A DNA stretch of 64,000 nt from the NCBI RefSeq assembly GCF_000429665.1, contig NZ_AUCH01000001.1:124001-188000 (forward strand). The letters are read 5' to 3'. Origin of the DNA: Azovibrio restrictus DSM 23866. GTDB lineage: Bacteria > Pseudomonadota > Gammaproteobacteria > Burkholderiales > Rhodocyclaceae. Below the pieces are notes generated by a model. The model ran no database searches. It worked only from the letters and a program-made list of their open reading frames with translations, and was not told the origin of the DNA. Made by a program: the position numbers and the translations under genes. Shown here in pieces: positions 16,296 through 25,532 of the stretch; the first letter of the stretch is position 1, and the number at the start of each line of letters is the position of its first letter.

Positions 16296-18370
16296 AGCCT
16301 TCCCCCAAGGGAAGCCGCCCGCTGCTGGCGGCCCTCTGTCTGTCCCTGCTGCTGGGCCTGCCCGCCGCCGCCCAGGCCCAGTCTGGCGCCGGCAACAGCG
16401 GCGAGGAAGTCACCCTCAACTTCGTCAATGCGGACATCGAGTCGGTGGTCAAGGCCATCTCCCAGGTGAGCGGCCGCAACTTCATCATGGACCCCCGGGT
16501 CAAGGGCAACATCAACATCGTCTCCGGCAAGCCCATTCCCCGCCCCATGGCCTACCAGGTGCTGGTCTCGGCCCTGCGCCTGCAGGGCTACGCGGTGGTG
16601 GAAGGGGGCTCGGCCACCAAGATCCTCCCCGAGGCCGAGGCCCGTACCCAGGCCGGCCCCCTGGTGGGCCGGGGCGGCGTCTCCGGGGAGCAGGTGGTGA
16701 CCCAGGTGTTCCCCATCCGCCATGAATCGGCCAACCAGATGGTGGCCGTGCTGAAACCCCTGGTGAGCCCGAACCAGTCCATCGCCGTCCATCCGGGCGG
16801 CAACGCCCTGGTGATCACGGATGCGGCCGACAACCTGCGCCGGCTGGAAAAGATCATCGCCGCCATCGACGTCTCCCACGGGGACGAACCCCAGGTGATC
16901 GGCCTGCGCCACGCCTCGGTGGTGGAGGTGGCAGCACACCTGAACAAGCTCTACAGCGGCATGCAGGGCGGCAACCTGCCGGGCCAGCCGGCTTTGACGG
17001 CAGTTCCCGACCCTCGCGCCAACCGGCTGATCCTGCGCACCGACAACCCCGGCCTGCTGGCCCGGGCCCGGGCCCTGGTGGCGGAGCTGGACCAGGAGGA
17101 ATCGGGCCTGGGCAACATCCACGTGGTGTATCTGAAAAATGCCCAGGCCACCCGGGTGGCCCAGACCCTGCGGGCCATCTTGGGGGGCGACAACAGCAGC
17201 GCCAACAACAGCCAGTCCGCCGCCGCCCTGAGCACCGCCGCGCCGACGGCCCCAGCCCCGAGCGCGGCCGCCAGCCAGAACAGCAACACCCCGCCCCCCC
17301 TCGCCCCCAGCGCCAGCCCGACAGGCGGCCTCCAGGCGGGCAGCCTGATCCAGGCCGACGTGGCCAGCAACGCCCTGATCATCACCGCCCCGGGCCCCAT
17401 CTTCAACAATCTGCGCAATGTCATCGAAATGCTCGACCGGCGCCAGGCCCAGGTTTATATCGAAGCCCTGGTGGTGGAGCTCTCCTCCGAGCGGGCCACC
17501 GAATTCGGCCTCCAGTGGCAGGATTTTTCCGGGCTGGGCAGCAACAGCAACGGTTCCCGCTTCTTCGGCGGCACCAATTTCGGCGGCAGCGGCCAGAACA
17601 TCATCAGCACCGCCCAGAACGTGGGCAGCGCCGGCCAGGGCCTCAACATCGGCGTCGCCAAAGGCCAGGTGTACATCCCCGGCATCGGCACCATCACCAA
17701 CCTGGGGGTCCTGGCCCGCTTCCTGGAGTCGGAGGCCAAGGCCAACATCCTGTCCACCCCCAACATCCTCACCCTGGACAACGAGGAAGCCCGGATCATC
17801 GTCGGCCAGAACCTGCCCTTCGTCACCGGCTCCTACACCAACACCGGCAGCTCCAGCACCAGCGTCACCCCCTTCCAGACCTATGAGCGCCAGGACGTGG
17901 GCCTGACCCTCAAGGTGCGCCCCCAGATCACCCAGGGCGGCGTGGTCAGGGTGCAGATCTACCAGGAAACCTCCACGGTCCAGAGCGGCACGGCCAGCAA
18001 TACTGCCGGCCCCACCACCAACAAGCGGGCCCTGGAATCCCACGTGCTGGTGGACGACGGCAACATCATCGCCCTGGGCGGGCTGATCGAGGACGACTAC
18101 GGCAGCGGCGACGACAAGGTGCCGGTGCTGGGAGACCTGCCGGTGCTGGGCAACCTGTTCCGCTACGAGACCCGGAAGCGCAAGAAAACCCAGCTGATGG
18201 TCTTCCTGCGCCCCCGCATCGTGCGCGACAGCGCCGATTACGAACGCTACACCCAGGACCGCTACGAGCAGCTGCTGGGCACCCAGCAGCAGTTTGCCCG
18301 GGACCAGCGGGGACTGATTCCCGAGTCCGAGCCGCCGCGGCTACCCGCCCTGCAGGAGCCCACCCCTTGA
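16292..18370 (+). CDS. gspD: Type II secretion outer-membrane secretin GspD
   Basis: A 692-residue secretin that forms the outer-membrane channel. A signal peptide (1-29, ending AQAQ) precedes the N0 domain (about 36-106, VTLNFVNADIESVVKAIS), then N1-N3 domains (about 130-390) and the secretin core (about 430-640), with VPVLGDLPVLGNLFRYETR near the end. Between N-domains there is a low-complexity Ala/Pro/Ser/Asn insert (about 305-350), probably a disordered loop. No pilotin (GspS) is seen here. The start overlaps gspC and the stop overlaps gspE. Confidence 0.95.
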   Translation: MKPSPKGSRPLLAALCLSLLLGLPAAAQAQSGAGNSGEEVTLNFVNADIESVVKAISQVSGRNFIMDPRVKGNINIVSGKPIPRPMAYQVLVSALRLQGYAVVEGGSATKILPEAEARTQAGPLVGRGGVSGEQVVTQVFPIRHESANQMVAVLKPLVSPNQSIAVHPGGNALVITDAADNLRRLEKIIAAIDVSHGDEPQVIGLRHASVVEVAAHLNKLYSGMQGGNLPGQPALTAVPDPRANRLILRTDNPGLLARARALVAELDQEESGLGNIHVVYLKNAQATRVAQTLRAILGGDNSSANNSQSAAALSTAAPTAPAPSAAASQNSNTPPPLAPSASPTGGLQAGSLIQADVASNALIITAPGPIFNNLRNVIEMLDRRQAQVYIEALVVELSSERATEFGLQWQDFSGLGSNSNGSRFFGGTNFGGSGQNIISTAQNVGSAGQGLNIGVAKGQVYIPGIGTITNLGVLARFLESEAKANILSTPNILTLDNEEARIIVGQNLPFVTGSYTNTGSSSTSVTPFQTYERQDVGLTLKVRPQITQGGVVRVQIYQETSTVQSGTASNTAGPTTNKRALESHVLVDDGNIIALGGLIEDDYGSGDDKVPVLGDLPVLGNLFRYETRKRKKTQLMVFLRPRIVRDSADYERYTQDRYEQLLGTQQQFARDQRGLIPESEPPRLPALQEPTP

Positions 18371-19848
18371 GCCTCCTGCCGCCCCTGCCCTACGCCTTTG
18401 CCAAGACCCACGGGGTGCTGCTGCGCCAGGAGGGAGAGGCGGCGGCGCGCCTGTGGCTGCGCCAGGACGCGGACCCGGCCATCCTGGCCGAGCTGTGGCG
18501 CCACTGGCAGGTGGCCCCGCCTCTGGAGCGAGTCAGCCCGGAAGCCTTCATGGGCGCCCTGGACAGCCAGTACGGCCAGGGGGAGCAGACGGCGGCCCAG
18601 GTGGCCGACGACATCGGCCAGGATCTGGACATCGCCCGCCTGGTGCAGGAGCTGCCGCCCGTGGAGGACCTGCTCGACAGCCAGCACGACGCCCCCATCA
18701 TCCGCATGATCAACGCCCTGCTCACCCAGGCGGTGCGGGAGGAGGCCTCGGACATCCACGTGGAAGCCTTCGAGCGCCAGTCCGTGGTGCGCTTCCGCCT
18801 GGACGGGGTGCTGCGCGACGTGATCGCCCCCAACCGGGCCCTGCACGCGGCCATGGTGTCGCGCATCAAGATCATGGCCAGCCTGGACATCGCCGAGAAG
18901 CGTCTGCCCCAGGACGGCCGCATCGGCGTGCGGGTGGCGGGCCGGCCCATCGACGTGCGGGTGTCCACCCTGCCCACCCGGCACGGGGAACGGGTGGTGC
19001 TGCGGCTCCTGGACAAGGACCCGGAACGCCTGGACCTGACCGCCCTGGGCATGGCCCCGGACACCCTGGCCCGGATCGACGGCCTGATCCGCCAGCCCCA
19101 CGGCATCCTGCTGGTCACCGGTCCCACGGGCTCCGGCAAGACCACCACCCTGTACGCGGCCCTGTCCCGTCTGGACGGCCGCCAGCAGAACATCATGACC
19201 GTGGAAGACCCGGTGGAATACGAGCTCCAGGGTATCGGCCAGATTCAGGTCAATCCGCGCATCGACCTGAGTTTTGCCAAGGCCCTGCGGGCCATCCTGC
19301 GCCAGGACCCGGACGTGGTGATGATAGGTGAGATTCGCGACCTGGAAACCGCCCAGATCGCCGTCCAGGCCAGCCTCACCGGCCACCTGGTGCTCGCCAC
19401 CCTGCACACCAACGACGCCGCCAGTGCCGTCACCCGGCTGGTGGACATGGGCATCGAACCCTTCCTGCTCGCCTCCAGCCTCCAGGGGGTCCTGGCCCAG
19501 CGCCTGGTGCGCCGCCTCTGCCCCCACTGCAAGGAGGCCGTCCGTCCCGACCCGGCGGAGCTGGAACGCCTGGTGCCGCATCAGCCGCAATGGCTGTACC
19601 GGCCCGTGGGCTGCCCCCGCTGCGCCCAGACGGGCTACCAGGGCCGTTCCGGCATCTACGAACTCCTGGAGGTGGACGACAGCCTGCGCCGCCTGATCCA
19701 CGACCGGGCCCCGGAAGCCTTGCTGCGCCAGGCCGCCGCCGCCCCGGAGCATCCGGCCCCCCTGCGCCTGCTGCGGGAAGACGGATTGCGCTGGGTGCTC
19801 CAGGGCGAAACCGCCCTGGAAGAGCTGCTGCGGGTCACCCGGGACTGA
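18367..19848 (+). CDS. gspE: Type II secretion ATPase GspE
   Basis: A 493-residue hexameric ATPase at the cytoplasmic face, powering pseudopilus assembly. The N-terminal domain (about 1-100) contacts GspL. The catalytic domain has Walker A GPTGSGKTTT, an Asp box (DPVEYELQGIGQIQVNPRI), Walker B-type MIGEIRDLETA and the His box LVLATLHTND. A zinc-binding tetracysteine follows: CPHC and CPRC. The start is a TTG at 18367 whose TTGA overlaps the gspD stop, which is typical of coupled genes. All catalytic motifs are intact. Confidence 0.95.
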   Translation: MSLLPPLPYAFAKTHGVLLRQEGEAAARLWLRQDADPAILAELWRHWQVAPPLERVSPEAFMGALDSQYGQGEQTAAQVADDIGQDLDIARLVQELPPVEDLLDSQHDAPIIRMINALLTQAVREEASDIHVEAFERQSVVRFRLDGVLRDVIAPNRALHAAMVSRIKIMASLDIAEKRLPQDGRIGVRVAGRPIDVRVSTLPTRHGERVVLRLLDKDPERLDLTALGMAPDTLARIDGLIRQPHGILLVTGPTGSGKTTTLYAALSRLDGRQQNIMTVEDPVEYELQGIGQIQVNPRIDLSFAKALRAILRQDPDVVMIGEIRDLETAQIAVQASLTGHLVLATLHTNDAASAVTRLVDMGIEPFLLASSLQGVLAQRLVRRLCPHCKEAVRPDPAELERLVPHQPQWLYRPVGCPRCAQTGYQGRSGIYELLEVDDSLRRLIHDRAPEALLRQAAAAPEHPAPLRLLREDGLRWVLQGETALEELLRVTRD

Positions 19849-19855
19849 GGGGAAC

Positions 19856-21061
19856 ATGGCGGCATTCCGTTACCGTGCCCTGGATCTGCAAGGGGCCGAA
19901 CTGGCCGGGGTGGTGGAAGCGGACACCCTGCGCCAGGCCCGCAGCCAGCTCAAGGCCCAGGGCCTGTTCGCCCTGGCCCTGGAAGGCGTCGCCCAGGCCC
20001 GGCCGGGTCCAGGCCGGCGGCGCCTGCGCCTGGGACACCAGGCCCTGACCCTGCTCACCCGCCAGTGGGCCACCCTGCTCGATGCGGGCCTACCCATCGA
20101 ACAAAGCCTGAGCGCCCTGATGGAACAGAGCGAGGACCCGGCCTGCCGCCCCATCCTCGCCGGGGTGCGCAGCGAGATCCTGGCCGGCCATCCCCTACAC
20201 CAGGCCCTGGCCCGGTTCGACGACAGCTTCCCGCCCCTGTACCAGGCCCTGGTGCAGGCGGGGGAAAAGAGCGGCCAGCTGGCCCTGGTCATGGAACGCC
20301 TGGCCGACACCCTGGAAGCCCGGCACGCCCTGCGCCAGAAGCTGATCCAGGCCCTGATCTACCCCCTGCTGGTGGTGCTGGTGGCCACGGCCGTGATCAT
20401 GGCCCTGATGGTGTACGTGGTGCCCCAGGTGGTCGGGGTGTTCCAGAGCGGTCACCAGACCCTGCCCCTGCTCACCCGGGCCCTGATCGCCGTGAGCGAT
20501 TTCCTGCGCCTGGCCTGGCCCGTGCTGCTCCTGGGCAGCCTGGCCCTGGCCTGGCTGGCCCGCCGCGCCCTGGCCCGGCCGGCCCTGCGCCGCCGCTGGC
20601 ATCAGCGCCTGATGGGCCTGCCCGCCCTGGGCCGGCTGCTGGTGAGCGTGGACAGCGCCCGCCTGGCCCAGACCCTGGCCATCCTGGTGGGCAGCGGCGT
20701 GCCCCTGCTGCACGCCCTGGAAGCAGGCCGCGCCGTGCTCTGGCTGATGCCCCTGCAGGAGTCCCTGGAAGGCGCCATCCGCCTGGTGCGGGAAGGGGTG
20801 AGCCTGCACCGGGCCCTGGCCCGGGACAAACGCTTTCCGCCTCTGCTCCTGCACATGATCGCCAGCGGCGAGCAGACCGGGCGCCTGGACGAAATGCTGG
20901 AAAAGGTCTCCCGCCAGCAGCAGGAGGAAGTGGGCAACCGCCTCGCGGTGGCCATGAGCCTCCTGGAACCCCTGCTGATCCTGGCCATGGGCGGCTTCGT
21001 GCTGCTCATCGTGCTGGCCATCCTGCAACCCATCATCGCCATCAACCAACTGCTGCACTAG
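19856..21061 (+). CDS. gspF: Type II secretion inner-membrane platform protein GspF
   Basis: A 401-residue polytopic membrane protein with two repeated T2SSF domains (about 65-190 and 270-390), each followed by membrane helices. It forms the core of the inner-membrane platform and works with GspE and GspL. The conserved features are LTRQWATLLDAGLPIEQSL, the matching LAQTLAILVGSGVPLLHAL and the C-terminal LEPLLILAMGGFVLLIVLAILQP. It starts 7 bp after gspE with Shine-Dalgarno GAGGGGA. Confidence 0.95.
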   Translation: MAAFRYRALDLQGAELAGVVEADTLRQARSQLKAQGLFALALEGVAQARPGPGRRRLRLGHQALTLLTRQWATLLDAGLPIEQSLSALMEQSEDPACRPILAGVRSEILAGHPLHQALARFDDSFPPLYQALVQAGEKSGQLALVMERLADTLEARHALRQKLIQALIYPLLVVLVATAVIMALMVYVVPQVVGVFQSGHQTLPLLTRALIAVSDFLRLAWPVLLLGSLALAWLARRALARPALRRRWHQRLMGLPALGRLLVSVDSARLAQTLAILVGSGVPLLHALEAGRAVLWLMPLQESLEGAIRLVREGVSLHRALARDKRFPPLLLHMIASGEQTGRLDEMLEKVSRQQQEEVGNRLAVAMSLLEPLLILAMGGFVLLIVLAILQPIIAINQLLH

Positions 21062-21068
21062 GAAAACC

Positions 21069-21524
21069 ATGTCCCTGCCCAGCTCCTTGCCTTCCTCCGC
21101 CCGCCGCCCCTGCCGCGGCTTCACCCTGATCGAGATCATGGTGGTGGTGGTCATCATCGCCATCTTGGGAGCCCTGATCGTGCCCAAGGTCATGAGCCGG
21201 CCCGATGAGGCCCGCATCGTCGCCGCCCGGCAGGACATCGGCAGCCTGATGCAAGCCCTGAAGCTCTACCGCCTGGACAACCGCCGCTACCCGAGCACCG
21301 AACAGGGGCTCCAGGCCCTGGTGCAGAAACCGGTGCAGGCGCCCCAGCCGGACAACTGGAAGGCCGGCGGCTACGTGGAGCGCCTGCCCCTGGACCCCTG
21401 GGGCCAGCCCTACCAGTATCTGAACCCGGGCCTGCGCGGCGAGGTGGATGTATTCAGCTTCGGCGCCGACGGGGAGGCGGGAGGCGAAGGCCATGACGCG
21501 GATATCGGCAACTGGTCCCTGTAA
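21069..21524 (+). CDS. gspG: Major pseudopilin GspG
   Basis: A 151-residue major pseudopilin that polymerises into the periplasmic pseudopilus. It has a prepilin leader cut after Gly in CRG/FTLIEIMVVVV, with Phe at +1 and Glu at +5, then a hydrophobic helix. The mature domain has the usual family sequence LYRLDNRRYPSTEQGLQAL and the calcium-loop end FSFGADGEAGGEGHDADIGNW. The prepilin peptidase (GspO/PilD) is not in this window. The 3' end overlaps gspH by 32 bp. Confidence 0.95.
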   Translation: MSLPSSLPSSARRPCRGFTLIEIMVVVVIIAILGALIVPKVMSRPDEARIVAARQDIGSLMQALKLYRLDNRRYPSTEQGLQALVQKPVQAPQPDNWKAGGYVERLPLDPWGQPYQYLNPGLRGEVDVFSFGADGEAGGEGHDADIGNWSL

Positions 21525-21993
21525 GCCGCCCCGGGGCTTCACCCTGGTGGAAATCCTGGTGGCCCTGGTGATCCTGGCGGTACTGGCCGGCGGCATCAGC
21601 CTGACCCTGCCGGACCCGGCCCGAGCACGGCAGCAGCAGGCGGTCCAGGACTGGTTCTGGCAACTGCAGCGGGCCGCTGAACTGAGCCTGCGCCAGGGCC
21701 GGCCCCACGCCTGGAGTCCGGGCCCCGAGGGCCGCCAGCTGCTGCGCCACGCGGACGGGAGCTGGCAGGTGCTGGCCGGCCCGGACGGGCAGCCCCGGCC
21801 CCTGGACGGGGAGCAGCGCCTGGAACGCCTGGAAGTGGAAGGCCAGGCCCTGGGGTCGGAAGGCCGCATCATCTTTCCGGCAGGCCAGTCCCCCCGCTTC
21901 CAGGTGGACATTGCCGGCAGCACCGGCCGCTGGCGCATCCAGGGCAGCCCCAGCGGCCGCATGGCGCTGGAATTCCTGGGAGGCGCCGGCTGA
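21493..21993 (+). CDS. gspH: Minor pseudopilin GspH
   Basis: A 166-residue minor pseudopilin near the pseudopilus tip. The prepilin cleavage site is PRG/FTLVEILVALVILAVL (Phe +1, Glu +5). The mature domain includes a GspH-type pattern: LQRAAELSLRQGRPHAW and LEVEGQALGSEGRIIFPAGQSP. The start at 21493 is chosen because it gives a short leader; the frame is open further upstream inside gspG. Confidence 0.85.
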   Translation: MTRISATGPCKPPRGFTLVEILVALVILAVLAGGISLTLPDPARARQQQAVQDWFWQLQRAAELSLRQGRPHAWSPGPEGRQLLRHADGSWQVLAGPDGQPRPLDGEQRLERLEVEGQALGSEGRIIFPAGQSPRFQVDIAGSTGRWRIQGSPSGRMALEFLGGAG

Positions 21994-22364
21994 TGGCCCG
22001 CCGCCCCCAAGGCTTCACCCTGCTCGAGGTACTGGTGGCCCTGAGCATCCTGGCCATCGCCCTGAGCGCCGCCCTGCGGGCCGGAGGCCAGGGGGCAGCC
22101 CAGGCCAGCGAGCTGCGCCTCCGGCTTCTGGCCGGCTGGGTGGCGGAAAACCGGCTGGCCAGCCTGCGCACCGAAGCGCGCCTGCCCGCCCTGGGGGAAC
22201 GGCAGGGCCTGAGCACCCAGGACCGGCAGGATTTCCTCTGGCGGGAGGTGGTGAGCAGCACCGGCAACCGCCATTTCCGCCGGGTGGAAATCCGGGTCAT
22301 GGATGCCAGCCGCCCGGAGAGCCAGGCCCTCGGGAGCATCGTCACCTACCTGGGGCAGCCATGA
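21993..22364 (+). CDS. gspI: Minor pseudopilin GspI
   Basis: A 123-residue minor pseudopilin. The leader MARRPQG/FTLLEVLVALSILAIAL is very short and typical, with Glu at +5. The C-terminal domain includes LLAGWVAENRLASLR, a family feature. It shares one base with the gspH stop (TGATG) and overlaps gspJ by 4 bp. It forms the tip complex with GspJ and GspK. Confidence 0.9.
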   Translation: MARRPQGFTLLEVLVALSILAIALSAALRAGGQGAAQASELRLRLLAGWVAENRLASLRTEARLPALGERQGLSTQDRQDFLWREVVSSTGNRHFRRVEIRVMDASRPESQALGSIVTYLGQP

Positions 22365-22954
22365 GCGGCGTCCGGTCCCGGGGCTTCACCCTGCTGGAAA
22401 TCCTGGTGGCGGTGAGCCTGCTGGCCATCATGGCCGTGCTCGCCTACCGGGGCCTGGAAGCCATGCAGCGCAGCACCGCCCACGTGGAACAGAGCGCCCG
22501 GCGCTGGCAGGATCTGGCCCGGGCCCTGGAACGCTTCGCCCGGGACCTGCAGCAGCCGGCTGCCCGCCCGGGGCGGCAGGAAGATGGCAGCGCCGCCCCG
22601 CCCTGGTGGGCCCGGCCCGGGGACGGACCCCAGCCCCAGCTCACCTTGAGCCGCCTGGGCAACGAAGGCATGGACACCCAGCGGCTGGCGCATCGCTGGC
22701 ACCAGGGGCGCTGGGAAATGCTGTTCTGGCCCAGCCCCGAGTCCCCCGCTGGCGATTTCCAGGCCTATCCCCTGCTGGAGGGGGTGGAACTCCTGGAACT
22801 CCAGTACCTGGACAGCCGCCAGCAATGGCACGCCAGCTGGCCCGTGGATACCGGCCCGAATGCGAATCCCTTTCCCCGCGCCGTGCGCCTGCGCCTGCGT
22901 CTGGCCGAAGGGGGCGAGCTGGAACGGCTGGTGGACATTCCGGTGGGGCAATAG
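22361..22954 (+). CDS. gspJ: Minor pseudopilin GspJ
   Basis: A 197-residue minor pseudopilin. The prepilin motif is SRG/FTLLEILVAVSLLAIMAVL near residue 8. The rest is a GspJ-type domain with YRGLEAMQRSTAHVEQSARRW and FARDLQQPAARP. The ATGA overlap with gspI fixes the start. It belongs to the tip complex. Confidence 0.9.
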   Translation: MSGVRSRGFTLLEILVAVSLLAIMAVLAYRGLEAMQRSTAHVEQSARRWQDLARALERFARDLQQPAARPGRQEDGSAAPPWWARPGDGPQPQLTLSRLGNEGMDTQRLAHRWHQGRWEMLFWPSPESPAGDFQAYPLLEGVELLELQYLDSRQQWHASWPVDTGPNANPFPRAVRLRLRLAEGGELERLVDIPVGQ

Positions 22955-23866
22955 ATGGGCAGCTTCCGGCACCACGGCGCCGCCATCATCATGGCCCTCC
23001 TGGTGACCGCCCTGGCGGCGGTCCTGGCCACGGCCCTGCTCACCCAGCTGAGCCGCTGGACCGATCAGCAGGCCGCGGCCCGGGACCACGCCCAGGCCCG
23101 GGAGCTGGCCAGGAGCGGCATTGAATACGCCCGGCTGCTGCTGGCCGAAGACGGCCGCCGTAGCGCCATGGATCACCCGGGCGAAGCCTGGGCCCGCCCC
23201 CTGCCCCCCTTCCAGGCCGAGGGAGGCGAGGTATCCGGCTACCTGGAGGACCTGCAGGGGCGCTGGAACCTGAACAACCTGGTCCGGGACGGCCGCATCG
23301 ACCCCCAGGCCCTGGACCTCTACCGCCGCCTGCTCAGGGCCCTGGAGCTCCCGCCCCAGCTGGCCGACACCCTGGCGGACTGGCTCGATGCCGACGCCAG
23401 CTCCCGGCCGGAGGGCGCGGAAGATGACTATTACCTGTCCCTCCAGCCTCCCTACCCGGCCGCCAACCGGCCCCTGGAACATCTCTCCAACCTGCTGCGG
23501 GTGAAGGGCTACGACGGTCCCGTGCTGGCCCGCCTGCGTCCCCACGTGGCGGTATTGCCCCAGGCCCAGCCGGTCAACGTCAACACCGCCTCGGCCCAGC
23601 TCCTCGCCGCCCTGCACCCGGAGCTCGGCCCGGCCGAACTCCAGGAACTGCTCCGGAGCCGGGAACAACTGCCGTTCCGGGACCTGTCCGACTATCAGGG
23701 ACGCCTGTCTGGGGCCGGCACCGCCGCCGCCCTGGACACCCGCAGCAACCATTTCCTGGCCGTGGTCACGGCCCGGGTAGGCGACACCCAGGCCACCTTC
23801 CAGGGCCTGTTGCGACGCACGCCCCAACAACCCCAGCCCCAACTGCTCTGGTTACTGATGCAATGA
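22955..23866 (+). CDS. gspK: Minor pseudopilin GspK
   Basis: A 303-residue large minor pseudopilin that caps the pseudopilus. The leader MGSFRHHG precedes AAIIMALLVTALAAVLATALL. It lacks the +5 Glu found in other pseudopilins, which is normal for GspK. The large alpha domain has ARSGIEYARLLLAEDGR, LADWLDADASSRPEGAEDDYY and VNVNTASAQLLAAL. It begins directly after the gspJ stop, and its own stop overlaps gspL by 4 bp. Confidence 0.93.
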   Translation: MGSFRHHGAAIIMALLVTALAAVLATALLTQLSRWTDQQAAARDHAQARELARSGIEYARLLLAEDGRRSAMDHPGEAWARPLPPFQAEGGEVSGYLEDLQGRWNLNNLVRDGRIDPQALDLYRRLLRALELPPQLADTLADWLDADASSRPEGAEDDYYLSLQPPYPAANRPLEHLSNLLRVKGYDGPVLARLRPHVAVLPQAQPVNVNTASAQLLAALHPELGPAELQELLRSREQLPFRDLSDYQGRLSGAGTAAALDTRSNHFLAVVTARVGDTQATFQGLLRRTPQQPQPQLLWLLMQ

Positions 23867-25038
23867 CGACCCTGCGCTTACTGATCGACTCCCGCTGGCC
23901 CCAGGAACACCTGGACTGCCCCTGGTTCCTCTGCGACGGGACCCGACTCCTGGGTCAGGGCCGCAGCGCCCCGCGCCACTGGCCCGGCATGGAGAACGCC
24001 CCCGAGGCCCGGCCCCGGGTGGAACTGCTGCTGCAGGGCGCCCAGGTGGCCGTGCACCAGGTGCTGCTGCCCCGGGGTACGGCCGCCAGCCGGGCGGAGG
24101 TGCTGGCCGCCGCCCTGGAAGAACGGCTGCTGGACGATCCGGCCCAGTGCCAGTTCCTGCTGCTGACCCGCCAGGAGGACGGCCAGGGCCAGGTGGCCGT
24201 CATTTCCCGGACCCGCCTGGAAGGGCTACTGGGCCTGCTCGGGGAGCTGGGGCTGGAAGTGGAGGCCGCCTGGCCGGCCGGCGCCCTGCTGCCTCCGGCA
24301 GGGACCGGGACTGAGCCCCGCCGCTCGGCCCGCTGGGACGGGGACACCCTGCTGCTGGCCCAGGCCGGCGGCTACAGGGAATACCCCCGGGAGTGGCTGG
24401 CGCTGCTGGCCGCAGACAGCCAGCCGACCCTGCTGCGCCATGGGGGTCAGCCCCCGCCCGAACCGCTGCCCCCCGCCTGGGAACTGGAAGCCGAACAGGG
24501 CTGCCCCTTCCAGCCCGCCCCGGGGCCGGGCCTGCTGCACGGGGACTACAGCCCGCGCAGTTCCAGCCATCTCCCGGGACACCATTACCGCTTCCTGAAG
24601 AAACCCCTGCTGACCCTGGCCGTCGCCAGCTGCTGCCTAGTGCTGCTGCAATGGGGCCTGTTCTCCTGGCAGGCAGGGCAATTGCAGGCGCAGATCCGCA
24701 GCCACTTCCGCCAGACCTTTCCCCAGGCGGTCCTGGTGGATCCCCTGCTGCAGCTGCAACGGCAGCTGGATGCCCGGCGTCAGGCCAGGGGATTGCTGGG
24801 GGAGCGGGACTTCCTGCCCCTGCTGCAGGCACTAGGCCAGCACCCGGGGCTGGAACTGCAGCAGCTGGACTACCTGGACGGCCGGCTCGAAGCCCGGGCC
24901 CGCCTGCCCGCCGCCGGGCTGGAAGTGCTGCAGGCCAGGCTGGGCGCCGCCGGATTGCGGCTGCGCCTGCAAGAACAGGAACGGCAGGGGGAGATGCTGG
25001 CCCTGAAACTGGACATCACCCCCGGGAGCGCCCCATGA
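23863..25038 (+). CDS. gspL: Type II secretion protein GspL
   Basis: A 391-residue inner-membrane protein that recruits GspE. The cytoplasmic actin-like domain covers about 1-240, including EERLLDDPAQCQFLLL. One membrane helix (about 248-268, LLTLAVASCCLVLLQWGLFSW) is followed by a periplasmic ferredoxin-like domain with a predicted coiled-coil stretch. The sequence is divergent, as is usual for GspL, and the operon position supports the call. Confidence 0.88.
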   Translation: MTTLRLLIDSRWPQEHLDCPWFLCDGTRLLGQGRSAPRHWPGMENAPEARPRVELLLQGAQVAVHQVLLPRGTAASRAEVLAAALEERLLDDPAQCQFLLLTRQEDGQGQVAVISRTRLEGLLGLLGELGLEVEAAWPAGALLPPAGTGTEPRRSARWDGDTLLLAQAGGYREYPREWLALLAADSQPTLLRHGGQPPPEPLPPAWELEAEQGCPFQPAPGPGLLHGDYSPRSSSHLPGHHYRFLKKPLLTLAVASCCLVLLQWGLFSWQAGQLQAQIRSHFRQTFPQAVLVDPLLQLQRQLDARRQARGLLGERDFLPLLQALGQHPGLELQQLDYLDGRLEARARLPAAGLEVLQARLGAAGLRLRLQEQERQGEMLALKLDITPGSAP

Positions 25039-25532
25039 ACAGCACCCTGATCGCCCTGAAAGAGCGCTGGCAGGCGCTCGCCCCCCGGGAGCGGCTGGCC
25101 CTGCGTAGCCTGGCGCTGATCCTGGCTCTGGCCATGCTGGGGCAGCTCCTGTGGACCGCCCACGAACGCAGCCAGCGGCTGCGCCGTCAGCTGCCCGTCC
25201 TGGAGCAGCAACTGGCGCTGATGCGCCAGGGCCAGGCCCAATGGCAGGAGCTGGAAAACAATCCGGCGCCCCCCCTGCCCAGCCTGGCCGAACCCCGGGT
25301 GCAGCAGGCCATCCTGGCCAGCGCCGGGGAACTGGGGGGGGAAGCCCGGCTGCAATGGGAAGGGGGCGGCCTGCTGCGGCTCCAGGGTCAGGTGCCCTTC
25401 GACGGCTGGCTCCAGTGGCTGGGACGCATGCAGCAGGAGTTCGGCCTGCGCCCCACGGAGCTGCACCTGCAGCCCCGGGGCCCGGGCCGGGTGCAGGTGG
25501 ACGCCCTGCTGCGCGGGCCGGAGGCCCCATGA
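25035..25532 (+). CDS. gspM: Type II secretion protein GspM
   Basis: A 165-residue bitopic inner-membrane protein that pairs with GspL. A short cytoplasmic tail (LKERWQALAPRERLALRS) precedes the membrane helix at about 24-42; the rest is a small periplasmic domain, here with VQQAILASAGELGGEARLQW. The tail pattern, with WQALAPRER close to the membrane, is typical of GspM. It overlaps gspL by 4 bp (ATGA). Confidence 0.88.
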   Translation: MNSTLIALKERWQALAPRERLALRSLALILALAMLGQLLWTAHERSQRLRRQLPVLEQQLALMRQGQAQWQELENNPAPPLPSLAEPRVQQAILASAGELGGEARLQWEGGGLLRLQGQVPFDGWLQWLGRMQQEFGLRPTELHLQPRGPGRVQVDALLRGPEAP

